Source of the DNA: Auanema rhodensis
Taxonomy: Eukaryota > Nematoda > Chromadorea > Rhabditida > Rhabditidae
Length of the DNA stretch: 64,000 nucleotides
Assembly: GCA_964057225.1 (NCBI GenBank)
Contig: OZ059897.1
Location: forward strand, 11,780,001-11,844,000
Direction: 5' to 3'
The notes below the pieces were generated by a model, which had not been told where the DNA came from, made no database searches, and was given only the letters and a program-made list of their open reading frames with translations. A program made the position numbers and the translations under genes. The first letter of the stretch is position 1; each line of letters starts with the position of its first letter. Of this stretch, positions 47,910-61,856 are shown in pieces.

Positions 47910-50060
47910 TATTAAGTGCTGCAACTTTTTTTTAACGAAATCTGATATATATGAAATGGATTTCAAATACGATTAAACAAAGAGTTTTTTCTCTGAAACT
48001 AGGAAAATGAAAATTGTAAAACATTACTGATAGGGCTCTTCCTACCAATATACCCTTAGCACAAAAAGGTAGCCGTTGTTTTATGTTGAAGATAGCTGGG
48101 AGAGTGGAGGGGGTCGTTCAAGAGAATAAAAAACCTGTATATCAGTCACGGTTCTTCTATCAATCAAATAAACACATAACATCATCATCTATTCAGACAT
48201 CCCCCCCTCTATATATAGTATTCCATACAAAGATTAAGGTTACAATTACAAAATATGAGCCTTATTCTAATAAGAAAGAGAAACTTTCGAAATTTTATAT
48301 TGCATATTTCTAATAGGCATTTGTTCCTGCTGGTTTCAAATTGTTCAAAAAGACGTTTTAGCTTAACATGTCCCTGCTTTCACTTATGACATCATCCATG
48401 CATGGTCGTATATCGTATCTATCGTAATACTCTGCTATACATGTTCTTAGCTTATCCTAACAGTAATATTCTTTCATGTTCTTCATTTAAGAAAAAGAAT
48501 ATATACAAGCCTACATAGTATCATGCGATTAAAAGGAAAAGAAAATATGCCAAAATAGAACTAATGAATGAAATTCAGTTTTAGTAGAGCAAGGTTTTAA
48601 AGCGACGAAGTTTAATTAAATAAACTTTTTCATTAAATTCCAAAATTTCAAATCTCTTCCAAGTGTATATCGAAACCGTCGTAAGTTGATTCAATTGTAA
48701 TTTCAATGATAAATAGCTCAAATGCCTCTATCGACTTGATTTCATTGTTGAGAAACTGCAATAAATGCTTTCAATGTTTGTGAAACATTTAATTGGTATT
48801 AAATGTATTTTTCATATTGTATCAACAATGACCGGTTGTGTTCTTTTGAGCGTTGCATAGAAAATTAAGCTAGAAAATCTAGTACTTATTGGATTTTTAT
48901 CACCTTTAAATTTGGTTTATTTTGAGTAAACTTTTCAAACAAATTGAATTAGACATATGTTGGTGAGATAGTTAATTAACGAAAAATTTTACATTTGAGA
49001 TCTTCTCTCAAACGTTTTTACCACACATTTCTACTATGCTCTTCTGCAAGCTATTTCTGTTTTCATTTTAAAGCATATTTTTTACAAATATTTCTTTGTT
49101 GATCAATATATTGAAAATGAAAGTCTTGTTGATTTTTCAAATAATACTTATATGAAGTATGTTTTTCATATACTTGCGAGTGAATGATTCATTTCTCTTT
49201 TTCCGGTTTCATCCGGATTCGTAATAAAGAATCATGATTATATCTATTACTTGTATACTGATACATAGAAATTAATTTATTTGTTTAATGAAAACGTAAC
49301 TACAGTTAAACTTCAACAGACTTTAACACACGTTAATCGAAATTCTTATGTATAACTTTGCGTAGAACTAATAGGATCTGAGACTGGTATGTAAATACAA
49401 TATGTAGATAATTCCTATTATATACGATCTTGTATGAGTCAAAATTCTAAAAATGGTAAACATTGCCCTACTGTGCTTAGCTAAAATTGTTCTTTCACAT
49501 TAAATTGTGAATAAGCTATATAAAACATAAATTAAACCAAATTAAGAAAGAAATACGAAGAAATGTTTTCATATCGGCACAGAATATTCAAAAAAATAAA
49601 AATGGATTAATATACGAGATTTCCAAGAAACAAAAACATAACTTCCCTCTTATCATCAAAAAGTTGCAAAACAAGCCATCAAGTATCTGGTAAAAAAAGC
49701 ATTTTAAACAGAAATGGAAAAATGCGTCGACAGTATATTTTTAAGCATTTAAAATAACATGTTATTCCAAACAAATATTGAAGTAGCTCTTAATTCTTAT
49801 CAAATATTTTATTTGTTTAAACTATACTCAATTCGTGCACAATGAAAAGTGATTGTCTTCTGAAATAAGGTTATCAATGACGTCTTGAAAATATTCTTTG
49901 ACATCAAGAATATTTCTCAAATTCACCAAAACTGTAATATATAGATACGCAATTACGTATTTTCATTTTTATTCAAATTTTGAATTTTCTTCGATGTACA
50001 AAAAATAAATATTGTTATATTCGAATATAATAAAGCATTTCTGATTTAGTTTTGATACAG
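47910..50060. other. Long intergenic region upstream of NUP205
   Basis: About 2.15 kb, very AT-rich, between the divergent GT14 gene and NUP205. One 76-codon frame (48083-48313) has no recognisable domain and lies next to a run of G (48107-48113) and a run of C (48200-48206) that could pair weakly. I see no RNA gene, terminal repeats or transposon. It must contain both promoters. Confidence 0.5.
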
Positions 50061-53000
50061 ATGTGGTTTGAATTGCATCGATTGTTAGATTTTGTTCAAA
50101 ATTTCTCTAACATTGATGATGATCAATCAGTGGATGTATTACTTGTGGAGCTGGAAAAGCATAAGCTAAGATTGCAACAAATATGTAAAAATTCGCCCAA
50201 ATCGCCACAGGATCGAGCACTTCTTAAACCAGATACAGATATTAAAGTGAGCTATTGGGTTATTACAATTAGAGCGTTTTGATTTATAGGTTGATGGAAC
50301 AGCGATTTTAGTAGATGAGTCAATATGTGCAGAAACCAAAATTATTAGTGATATTTTCAATATCAATGAGCTTGAAGCTTTACAACTTGTTCTGTCAGGT
50401 TTGGAATAATGTAACATTTTAATAAATTTTCTGTTCTTTAAAGGTGAGTCTCAGCTTGCAAATTTCTCCGGTTTGAATCGTGGTCTGGTCGCTGTTATCT
50501 GCTATTATGATATGCATAGGTTTTTGTCAGAAGTTTTAAGAGTATGCAAATTTGAATGATAATTTCTAAAAAATGATGTATTGTTCAGATCGTTCTATCC
50601 TGGGATCGGTTTTCAATGACGGATAAATTAAAAACGTTTATAGAGAATAACTTGGCACAAGCTAATATTTTTAAGCATCTAATTGGTATTATCAGATAAT
50701 TGACATGAATGGTTTTACGGTTTTCTTTCAGAACTCCAAGGAAAATTTTCTGTACAATCTGAATTTTCATTATTATCACAACCGGATGTTAACGGATTAG
50801 GAGGTACACGACATCAACAAGTTGTATGTTCTTTTGTCTTGTTATTCGAGAGTACTGTTTTATGTTTAGCTACGTTCCCTCATTGAGGACATAAATGAAG
50901 CAACATCAGAAGCACTTTACTTCATTTGTGAATGGGCTGCAGATAAGAGTAAGGAATTAACAGCAGAACTTTATCCTATTCTAAAGGTATTTCTTTTCAA
51001 TGATTCTGTTACAAATGGATTTAGTCCGTTCCCGTTGCCGAAAGATTTTCTCCTTTTTTCTTATCGGTGTGGTGTTCATTGATTAAGCTAACATCTAGTG
51101 AAGTATTGAGTCAATGTATGTTTTAAAAACTTATCTTAATTATTTCCAAATTGCATCTAGCTTCCTCGGCATCCAGCACTATATCCGATATGATTGGCGA
51201 AATTCGTAATGAAACAACGTGGTCTGACCAATCCGTTTGCGGAACAGTGCAGTTGGCATGCGGCATTTCAATTCGAGCTATGGCTGTTAACACTGTTGAT
51301 CATCTAAGTATTCATTGAAATATTCTTTCGATATTATTTTTCGTGGATTTAGATATTGCTAATGTTGATATTGATGTGGATCGCCTTGTTGATAGAGCAG
51401 TACATAATCTAGCTCTAAAGTTCATAAGATATGGAATCTTAGCGTAATTTGTTTTTTCTTCTTCTTTGTTTTAATTGTGTTTTTAGTGCCGATTCTTTCA
51501 AGAATTGCCCTGCTCATTTGAAAATTGTTGACACCTTATTCAAACAGCTAATCTCTCATTTTCCTGCTAAGGTACTATTTTGTTTATTGAATTTTTTAAT
51601 AAGTATATATCAGCTGATGGAAATTGAAAGAAACAGTGAAGATGAGCTTAATTGGGTCGATCAAATGGCTGAAAAACAGCAACAGGTGAATTTATTTCTT
51701 AAAGTTTAACTTAAATAATTTATGTGTTTTTTAGGTGTCTCCTAACGGTCATTTTTCGACTATTTTGGGATGTATTGCCGATCTCTATAACATAGGAGAT
51801 TCTGCGAAGGTTTCAACTGCCGTTAAAAACATGGTTCATGATTTGAGCATTGGGTACAGTAGTATTGGATCGGTATAGTCTAATCGTTTTCTTTTTCAAA
51901 TTTTATTGTTTAGATGGAGCTATGTCGTTTTATGGAAAGGGCTCGAATTGCTTGCCATGCTGTCCACTCTGTTGCTTACTTAGAATTTCTTCGATCCGTT
52001 TGTAGAACTAAAGCAACAGCTGCTTTCCTTTTTGACATTTTTGCCAGAGTTCCTGCTTCACATGGTTAAATTATAATTGTAGGTGTTCTTATTTTTTTCA
52101 TTCAGAAACTATGTTTGGTTGGGAACAAGTTATGGGAGCTCTTCGCTCGTATGAACGTCTTTTCAGAGAGCACAAGCAAGTTGCTCCTCACTTCGGGTTT
52201 CAATCTAACTTTATAACTTTATCTATATCGCTCATTTTAAGGTCACAATTTCCAAATGCACCTAACATTCCTCCACAAGATTTAGCTGGTCTCATCTCTT
52301 GGATAAACGTAGCTAAATCAATAGCGCAATTGGTATTTAAGTGACTTTTCTTATTTAATGAAATCATGTTTTGTTAGGATAGTGAAGCAGCTACCATGTT
52401 TCTAGAAGATAGAAGTTGGTCATTAGTTGATGCCGCTATGGGAGTCATTGCTGCTCCTGTTCCTCTTGTTCTGAAAGGAGCTCTTTTTCATTTGTTAGCT
52501 GCTATTTCTCATAAAGAAGCAGCTGTTCAGAGGTTGTTCTCTACGCTTTGTCTTATAGTGTTTGTAATTTTTCAGAATATGGGCATCTTTACAATCATAC
52601 CAAATTTGCTCCTTCGCTGAAAATGGAGCGCTTTTGGGCTTACAACAAGAATTGGAAGAAAGAGAATGTGTTGAACGCCGTTTTGACACATCCGTAGGAT
52701 TTGTTCATCTGATGAATTCACTTTTGCAATTCAAGTAACTATTTTTTATTCTTTTAATTCGTTTATGAAAGTATAATAGTATTCCCGACATTGCTGCACC
52801 ATATCTTCAGTATCTTACAAAATCAATCGTTTCACAAATGGCTTCAAGATCGTACGAGAATGCTCAACAAATGGTATGAATAGTTTTATTTCAAAAATCA
52901 AACATGAAAATTCGATTTCTCTGTTCAAGTGATTTCGATTTTTTCTTCAAGCATCATAATGACACGCATTGTTATGGGGTGCGAACAACATATCAGTACG

Positions 53001-56000
53001 ATACAGCTCCTGAGTTTTTTCTTGGAAAAGTGATGTCATAGCATCGGCTCTTCCTTTAATAGTGGGCTCCTGTATCAATAACGGCTCTATCTGCGCTCTT
53101 CCGACACCTTCAGTAGTATTCATCAAAATCTGAGCTTCGCTGAACTGTTTTCCAGCTAACACAAAAAGTGGCTCACAAACTGCAAATGCATCCTCTAAAC
53201 TAGACGCGTACACCCCTCCAACCTGGAAAAGTATTATTATTTTAGTGTGCCAGAACTAATCAAACTTTGAAAATTCTTTCATTTTCTGGACCTGTTGGTG
53301 TGAAGTAAGCTAATGCGCTTATTTCCTCATTTTCCTCGAATTTACAGCAGCAATAGGTAAATGATAGCTCGAAAAATCTGAATATCATATTATATCCTTG
53401 AATGGTATATTTCTAATTAACCAACTTTTTCAAGAATTCTTTCCTATCTCTGCCAGTTACTAGCTTATCGAATTTGCAAATTCTACCGAACAGTTCACCT
53501 GTTGGTTCTTCAAAGATTTTTGTGTTGTGCACCTATATGAAAACATTGACAGATTTTACAGAATTTTTCTTTACCTTTGTTAAAAGCTTTTCTGCTATAT
53601 TCTTGAAACTTTTCCAAGGTCCCACAAATGCTCCTAAGGGTCCTCTTTCGTATGGGGTATCGTTGGCTTTATATCGAGGAGCCATCAATGGAACTATTAG
53701 TAAATAATAATCAAACTGCAATTAATGCTTTGTCTTACCTCCTCTTAGACCAAGCAATTTAGGGGTTGATTGAATACGCTCTAACGCTCTCTTCCACAAA
53801 ATTGATCCTATACCCTTTCCTCTAGTTTCTGGAGTTAACAAATAAAATCCAAGCCAAGCTAAGTTATCATATTCATTCCATACAACGGCACCGATGAATT
53901 GACCATCTGAATTCTCGCTTACTTTTAGAGCAGAATTATCTTCCAACAAACCTATTGTTTTAGCGAACACACTTCTTGTTGTTGGTAAATGTGGCACTAA
54001 GGTCAACACTGATTTATCATCCGAAAGCCATCTCTCACTTACAACTAATTGACTAAAAGTTTCCCAACAAGCGTCATCGCTGGGCAAGTTATCAACGATA
54101 ACGTAGTCAATCATCACCGAAAAACTGAATAAGAGAGTAGTGTCGGTAAAACAAAAAAGTTGAAATGAAAACTCATGAAAAAAAAAGGTTTATATATACG
54201 TGTATGATGCAAGAGCAATGCATTGTGACGAGAATGTGTATTGTACTTAGTCCAATCGATAAGTGATGCCTTCAGTGTAGTTATATCTTTTGTTTTATAC
54301 ACGTAGACTCAAGGTGCCAAGCTTTTAATCTTAATTTTTCTGTTTCAGTGGGAATTAGCTGAAGTCTCTTTGAGTGCTTTGCTTACCATACTGAAGAAGT
54401 CATATACTGATGCCAGGGCTGTTGCATTACGGGAACCACATGTGCAATTACTTGTTCAAATACTAAATGATACTCCTGTTTATAGAGCGGTATAGCTTTG
54501 TAAAATATATAATACTTTTTTGCAAATTTTAGATATGCACTGTATTAATGGAAGATTGTGATGTTTTCTTGAGTCCATCTCCCGGAGGTTACTCGCATCG
54601 ACCATCTCAGAGAGCTGCGCAAATCGCTATTGAGATTTTCTCACGTAAGAATTTATATAATCATTTTGTTTTTATTGTTGTATCAATTCTTCAAATATTA
54701 AAATTTTCAGTTGCATGCTCAAGATATAATGCTTTGAGATCATCAATTCGTGCGGCAAACTCTGATTTTCTTCTGGCTACTCTACAGGTTCTTATGCTAT
54801 CACCCTTAAGACAAACATCCGATAATGTTATTGATTTATGCTTTATCTATCTTGAACAGGTTTTTTTTTTTTAATTTTTTTTCAATCTTGAGAATTTATA
54901 GGCTGATGAGCTTCCTTGCCATGCCATGCATGCTGCCCAAATTATTCACGATCTCTGTTTAGTTCGACCTTCTCTTCAATCGGTTAATATTTATTTAGTA
55001 CGCTTCATTTATTTCTGTTCAGAAAATGGTTGAACAAATACGTCACAGAATGAGATCTACTGGAATACAGAGTCAAGTAAAGGCTATAAGATCTGTACTG
55101 AATTGCCAACAAGTGCAGTTTACCATTGAGGACCTTTTGAGTAAAGGTGTTTTTTTTACTTTTAATATCATATCATGTAATAAAATTCAGATTCTGAGGA
55201 AGTTGATCTTGTCTGGTGTCGTGGTGAAACCACACGATTAGTTCTTGAGTTTTTGGCAGATTCTGTTCAAGCTGATCCCAAAGGACAAAATATTTGTTAT
55301 CTTTTGTTTGGATTCCAACCTCCTAATAATGGACAATTATATGCTGATGGTGAATTATCAAATAATTATTTTGTTATAAATTGTTTTAAGATTCTCGGCG
55401 CACTGGTTTCCATGAGTTAATTCGAATTGTTGAACACTTTGAAAACGATCTTCCTCTCCAATTACCCTTCTCCGCTGTCATAGAACCTTCTTTCCGACTA
55501 TTGGTAAGTGAACTTCTTAGTTTTGCGTAATTTCTTTTATTTTAGCAACACCTTGTTTCTGTAGACAGCTCTTATGCAAACAATGTTCTAAGATATTTAA
55601 GATCTAGTGACTTGATAAAACGCCTGGTCTCGGCACCATCTTTAGTTGATTGCTTAAGCCGAGTTAGTTCATTTATAATGTATATACCTTTTTTTTAATA
55701 TTAGTATACGGCTTCTGATGAAACTTCAACAATGTTTTCATTGTCCCGAATGATAGCTGGATCAGTATTACATCTGTGTGCATTGGAAATATCTTATTTA
55801 TTGAAAAATGGTAGACTTATTATTCAAAATTTTATATGGTTGCAATCGTTTTAGGTCATTTCGAGAAACCTGCTGAGTTGTATCGTATTTTGCTTGACAG
55901 CAGAGACGAAGAGATTACTGACCCTGACTCTCCTAATCTGCTTTTCAGGTAAACCAATATATTTTGTTTTTATATTATCTTAAAAAATGTATTGATGTAG

Positions 56001-59000
56001 TATTCTTCAAAAAAGTCATATTACTGTGAATACCGAAATTGAGTTCCCGAAGCTTAATCATTTTAATTCTCAAAAACTTCATCAAGTGAGTTTGCATTTC
56101 TTATAATATACTATATTTCTTATTAAGTTGTTTGATGACTGTAAAACGAAAACAGTTTTTGGGATTATTCAAACTGATGTAGAATGCCTTCATTCTCTCC
56201 TAAGACGGGAAATACTAGCCACCCTTAATGAAGATGTGTCTTATGTTGAAAGAGTATTTTTCTTCACAATTTTATATATTGTACTATGATTTAAGGAAAT
56301 GACTGCGGTGTTAGAGTATTGTACAGATCTTAATAGCGAGTTACTTCAAAGAGGTTCAACATCAAGTTTGGTTTCTGGTTGTACTGCTCTGCTTAATATC
56401 ATTGCTGTATTTTCACCTGTACCTTTCCTTTCTACTGGTTTATTTCTTTCTAATAATAATTTTTATTTTATTCTTTTCAGTCAGCCAGCTTGATATTTTA
56501 ACAGACGCTTCTTTCATTCTTATGGAATTTGCTAGTTCGTGTCCTTCTGAACCTCTTGTGAATATTTGTGACACAATTCTTCGCGTATGTAAAGCTATTT
56601 GCATTATGTCAAAAGAAGTTCACACTGAGGTTAGTTGTTTTGATTCAAACCAATTACCAAATCGAAGTATAAATATTTATTGTAATTATTACACTTATTT
56701 TCCTGTTTGGTAGTTGTCGCTTCCTCCGTTGGTGGAAGAAGAACCGTCCTTGGCTCTCTGTGGGCATGGACAGTATTCGGCATCATGTCCTGGTCTTCCG
56801 ACTCCTCCTTCACCTCCTGGTGGCCCATCGAGTCCACGAGCTCCCTATTAAAAGTACATTAACATAGTCACATTACTATAATCTTACTGGTCCTCCTGGT
56901 CCTCCTGGAGCTCCTCCTGGTCCAGCGGCTCCAACTGGTCCGTCTTTGCCATTATCTCCTTGTGGTCCTTGTTCTCCTTGTGGTCCACGTTGTCCCTTTG
57001 GTCCTGGTCTTCCAATTGGTTTACGTCCGTCCATACCCTTTTCTCCTGGTGGTCCATCTGGTCCAATTCTTCCTGGTGGTCCTGGGGGTCCCATTTCTCC
57101 TGGACGTCCTGGGTTTCCATCACGACCTTCACGTCCCATGTTTCCATCAGCTCCCTTCATTCCGCGTGGTCCTGGTCTTCCTAATGGTCCTGGAGGTCCT
57201 GGAGGTCCTTGTGGACAGTGGAAGCACATGCCAATATCTTGAGCAGCTGGCTCAACATCTTGAGAATCAACTCCTGGTTTTCCGTCAATTCCTGGAATTC
57301 CATTTGGTCCTGGAGTTCCGGGAGATCCTAAAATGATAAGATAAGATTAATAACTTAAATATTTTTTTCAACCTTTTGGTCCAATTGGTCCTGGGTTGCA
57401 TTTGTTCTCGGCGTTGCAAGAGCATCCAGGAGATGGTTCTGGTCCAGCTGGAGGCATAGCGAATCCATGAGATGGAGCAGATGGTTGATTGACTCCTCCC
57501 TCATTGTATACGTTAGCTGAGTTGGCAGAGTAAGCATCACGTCTCTGACGTCTGGATCCAATAGTAATCATGTCCTTCCACATCTCATCAGTGTTAGCGC
57601 GGAAAGTAATCATTTCTCCATCTAACTCAGACCAGAAGTCCTGGACATTAGTGTAGATTTGTCCCATTGCCATAAGGCAACAGACTAATGCTATGCCACT
57701 CATAGAGCTGGCTACAAACGTAGCCGTATGGACTTGCATGTCTGTAAACATATATTTTATTAATAAAACTGTTTAATAAGAAAAATTTTCTAAGTTAAAA
57801 AACATTTCATCGAGAGTAATGGAAATCTAGACATTATTCGAGAAATTTGCGCTTAAATACTTATCCAAACGGATATCAAAACTAGTTAAGACTAAACGTT
57901 AGTAGTTAATGATAATCGGCCCAGTTTGTCTATCTTATAGCAATCTAGATATTTGGGTGTTCTATCATTTGTTCCCTTTTTCAGCTACCTGAGTTACGTA
58001 CTGTGATAGCTGACCTGTTTACACCTTTAATTGAGTTATTGGTTCAACCTGGAGAAAAACCATTGCAGGCTAAAGTAGGTTATTGAAAGCGCGTGGGTAC
58101 AATATCTTTTTCCAGTTCTCCTTATATGATGCTGCTCGTTTATATTTGAAAACTTGTTACAGCACAAAAGATATTGAGGTATTTTCCTATCAAAAAAAAA
58201 TATTTTTATTAAAATATTTCAGACAGTTCCAACTTCTGCTGAATGGCTTCTCGACGGAAATGGACCATCAGTAGCTTCTAGAGATCCTTTCCGGGTATCA
58301 ATCGATAAGTTTGCTTACGAAATAAGCCGACGTACGGCTACAGATATTGCCGATCTTCCAATACATTTAAAGGTATATAATTTTTTAAAAAAAGGCTAAA
58401 AATGTCTAACTAATACAACTCTTACATATTCCAGCTATTATTCATTTCCTCTTTAATTTTCAGATTGCCCCACTACTGTTTTTAAAAGATATTCTACATG
58501 AAGATGCGAATAATTCTAAGAGGGTATCAGCATGCAATGATTTATGATCTCTATTACTAGTTACAGGTTGCATCGTTTTTCTCGCAAACTGGTATGCCTC
58601 GATATATGACGGAGCTTTTGAATGAGATAGAGATAGATTGGGACCTGTTATCACGTAAAGATGCTGATCACACGCTAAGACATAAACTCTTCATTACATT
58701 ATTGGTTTGAACCTACTGGAGAAGATTGCTAATTATGTTTTACAGTTAACACTTATACGACTCTCACTCACTGAACCAGGATGGAATTCTTTGGCTGAGT
58801 TAGCTCTTCCTGAAGTACTTACTCATTTAACAGCCTTGAAAAACCCTCCTAAGCAGATCTTCATACAACCTGCTACTGTTAATTCGTAAGATTCTTATGT
58901 AATACAAAGGTTTATATATTTTCTCCAGAAAAGATACACCATCTTACCTTTTCGCCAATTCAGTTGATCTCGTTAGTCATTTATGTCTAGCTTTATGTGC

Positions 59001-59374
59001 TAAACCAAAATGGAAAAGAATCTCTTTAAAGGTAAAATTTTGGAATATTTAATTGATAGCTTAATTGAATGCTTGTAGATATTAGATGTGATACATTCGC
59101 ATGGAGAAATGCTGAGTCAATTGATGAGAGCTGAGATTTACTGTTCTGCTGTAGAAACAGCATCAAATCTTATCCAACAGATTTATGAAGATGGTATACT
59201 TACATATATACTTACATATATATTTATAATTTATTTTTAGACGAGGTCACTCGCACCGTTATTGATAGTGAAGCTGTTTTACGTCTTCTTAGACAAAGAA
59301 AAACTGGCGATTCCAAGCGTCAACCTTTGAAAGACAGTAATATATCATTTAATACACCTAATCGGCTTTTATAA
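50061..59374 (+). CDS. NUP205: NUP205, inner-ring scaffold nucleoporin
   Basis: Large alpha-solenoid nucleoporin of the inner pore ring, partner of NUP93 and NUP53. I take ATG 50061, directly after a TACAG acceptor. The N-terminal block [20 protein letters not shown] and [20 protein letters not shown] then LVAVICYYD match the conserved NUP205 segment (D-x-F-x-I-x-E-x-x-A, G-L-x-R-G-L-V-A-V). The rest is a long helical-repeat protein with many leucines (for example [27 protein letters not shown]) ending [13 protein letters not shown]. Expected length about 2,000 residues, like the family. About 35 introns are short, but two are long: 52874-54348 (1,475 nt) and 56630-57984 (1,355 nt), and each holds a complete antisense gene. 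Exon phase is kept across both. Confidence 0.93.
52947..54114 (-). CDS. GNAT N-acetyltransferase with YitH/HolE-type second domain, nested in a NUP205 intron
   Basis: Antisense gene wholly inside NUP205 intron 52874-54348. ATG 54114-54112 starts [20 protein letters not shown]. The first domain is a GNAT fold: [20 protein letters not shown] then [20 protein letters not shown], with the acetyl-CoA-binding motif R-G-K-G-I-G. A linker exon reads [16 protein letters not shown]. The C-terminal half ([39 protein letters not shown] then [20 protein letters not shown]) resembles the YitH/HolE acetyltransferase domain common in nematode GNAT proteins, and ends NNACHYDA. About 300 residues, five exons. 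The acceptor substrate is unknown. Confidence 0.8.
56694..57751 (-). CDS. Nematode cuticle collagen, nested in a NUP205 intron
   Basis: Antisense gene wholly inside NUP205 intron 56630-57984. ATG 57751-57749 starts [20 protein letters not shown] with a hydrophobic segment [12 protein letters not shown], the Col_cuticle_N domain; [18 protein letters not shown] continues it. The basic site SRRQRR is a furin-like processing site. Then come cysteine knot CSCNAEN, a first Gly-X-Y block, CFHC, a long Gly-X-Y block ([19 protein letters not shown] and onward), and a last exon giving [20 protein letters not shown], the C-terminal cysteine pair, ending DNYQTGK. Two introns of about 50 nt. Around 320 residues, typical for a cuticle collagen. 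Plus-strand frames over the same bases are reverse-complement artefacts of the GGN repeat. Confidence 0.95.
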
Positions 59375-59608
59375 GTTATAAGTTGTTCTGTTCGAAATAA
59401 ATCTTTATACATCTCTGTTTTGTTTCTATACCTAACCCTCCCAAAGAAAATGCCGTATGTAGTAACTGTTTTAAGTCTGCTCCATGGCTAACTACTCGCC
59501 GCCCACATTTCCGTGAAGCAACTGCATACGTTCTAAATTGCGCGTACCATTTAATTTTAAACTATTTGTTTATTTGTTTATTATATATATTTTTTTATAT
59601 TTAAGAAA

Positions 59609-61150
59609 ATGGCCGATGATGAATTGTCCAGGTCTTCCGCAGGTGCTGATGATGATTATGAGGAAGTCGATGATAACGGAGAGGATTACGAAGGTAATTT
59701 TTAAAATACAAACTGAGCACAAGTTATCATATAGCGACTCTCGATGAAGAGGAGGGACTGGCGCAAGAAGATTATGCAAATGAACTTAGGGGTATTTTTT
59801 AATTTTTTTTTTACAAATATATTATAATATCTTATTTTATACTGCAAATCTAGAAACGAAATCCGGACCAAAATATATTTCTTGCTATATAAATATTACT
59901 ATTGGTTACTTATACATAATATATTATCTAATTTTATACAATACTTTATTACCTAATTTTTTATTATTTTATTTGAAAATATGTTATTCAGATTTGGAAG
60001 ATGAAGGAGAGATGTCTATTGAAGAACTTCGTAAGAAATATGGTGTCCCGGACCAATATGAAAATATTGAACCTGAGGTAATTTTTTAAATGTTTTGTTC
60101 TTATTTTTTTGTTTTTCGTCTTTAATCTTATTTTTTTATTTTTTTTTATTTTATTTTATTTTTTATTTCAGCCTCAGAGTTCAGAAGAAACGGAAGATTT
60201 TTTAGCAGTGGAAGATGAAACCGAAGGAGAAGATGATAATGATTATACCCCTCCCGACCCTTGGAGAAAAGAGGTTTGTGATACATTATATTAGTTACTC
60301 TTTTTTTTTTAGCCTAGAGTCGATGAAGTAGTTTATCAAGCTGTTATTCCGGATTTTGAGGGACCTTGCAATGATGCTGATCCAAGAGCAACCAAGCCGT
60401 TGTGGATGCCCTCCACAAGTATTAGTGACAATGAAATCAATAATTTTTTACAAGATGTGGTTCCTAATCGTACAGATTTGGACAATAGACGAGATTTGAA
60501 ATTGAATAAGGTTTGACTAGTATTTAATCGCTATTTAAATATTTTTGTTTAGTTACGGGACGAAGAAGATGCATTATATGCGCTAATGGAATGTAATTAT
60601 GATATAAATAAAGCCAAAGTAAGAATAATAATAAAAAGATAATATCTTAATAATTATTAAAGACTCTTTCGAAAACCGACGGTTTTACTAAAATCAATGC
60701 ACCTTCGAGGACGATAAACCCTAACTCTCCTAAGTGGACAGAAACTGAACAACAAATGTTCGTTGCTGCTTTAACTGATATAGGAAAGAATTTCTCAGAT
60801 ATTCAAAGAGATAGAGTTTGTTTGAAAAACTTATAGAAACTTACATGTACCTTTGTTTTAGATGTCTTACCGTCTTGTTGGTGAACTCGTAGACTTTTAT
60901 TACTCTTGGAAAAAGACCGAAAGGTTTGTTTATTTAATTTATTTTTATCTCATCATTTAAATGCAGTTATAAGAGTTATCGCGAACGACTCCGGCAAACT
61001 GAAGCCGAATATGCAGCTTTTACTAGCTCAATCGGAGATTGTGTCGTTCAGCCTGAAACTAATTCTCTGTTGGTTTCAAATACTGAGCATGAAAAAATTA
61101 ATTCTTGGGAAGCCACTAAAGAGAAAAGTGATCCCGAAACCCATGGATGA
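59609..61150 (+). CDS. MIER1: MIER family transcriptional corepressor (ELM2-SANT)
   Basis: Nuclear ELM2-SANT protein that recruits HDAC1/2. ATG 59609 opens MADDELSRSSAGADDDYEEV, an acidic N-terminus typical of MIER1. GEMSIEELRKKYGVPDQYEN matches the MIER acidic-helix motif. ELM2 domain: DPWRKEPRVDEVVYQAVIPD, then EDALYALMECNYDINKAKT. SANT domain: KWTETEQQMFVAALTDIGKN, FSDIQRDRMSYRLVGELVDF then YYSWKKTESYKSYRERL. The protein is short at the C-terminus, ending KEKSDPETHG. Short introns throughout. It starts 234 nt after NUP205 on the same strand, so the two may share an operon. Confidence 0.9.
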
Positions 61151-61856
61151 AAACTGTAAGCGTTTTGTCTTAACTCAAATTATATTTTGATGATTTTGTA
61201 TTTTTATGTTTGAGCTATTAATTCTGATCATCAAATGACAGATCATTTTAAATTGTCTACACCTAGTACCGATGTATGTATTTACCTATGTATTACGTTA
61301 CTTTCTTGCTTGATATCTTGTATAGAAATTTTTCTGGAATGGCACTTATTCCTGTTTCAAGCATGCTCTGTTATGTTTCAAAGTAAGTCATCGTCTCTAG
61401 TGGCAATGGTTTATAACCTCTCAAAATAATTGAATCTCATAACCTATCTGTTTTATGCTTATAACAACAATAAACTTGAAGACAAGTCTGTTTTGTTTGT
61501 AGTTTTTTATAAATGTGATCCGAAACATTTTTGGATAAGTTTATTATTTCGTTATGATTCATATGTTTACAATATGAAGCAAACTCACACAGTATGAAAG
61601 ATTTGAATGTAGTGATAGTTACTGATTAATATAACGATTGACATGACCTATTCAATTCATGATGATATTGACTCTTTATAAACATTTTATAAAAAATTTG
61701 ATTCTGTCAGAAAAAAATGACTAGTATATTGAGCATATTAGAGGAATGAATAGATACATACATTAAAGTGAAGCAACATGAGACCAATAATCAAAGTTAC
61801 ACAGCAATCACTTATAATGAATAAGTATTGTCTGAGTAACTTGATTTTCATTCAAA
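61151..61856. other. Convergent intergenic region between MIER1 and the DOMON/b561 gene
   Basis: 706 nt holding both 3' ends. AT-rich and featureless to my reading. AATAAA at 61469-61474 is a probable polyadenylation signal for MIER1. Confidence 0.5.

Noticed and set aside
48083-48313. 76-codon frame in the long gap before NUP205
   Set aside because: No recognisable motif, no codon or splice context, and it overlaps poly-G and poly-C runs.
56946-57336. Plus-strand proline/glycine- and serine/tryptophan-rich frames over the collagen
   Set aside because: Reverse-complement artefacts of the Gly-X-Y codon repeat; the minus strand has the complete cuticle collagen with cysteine knots and splice sites.
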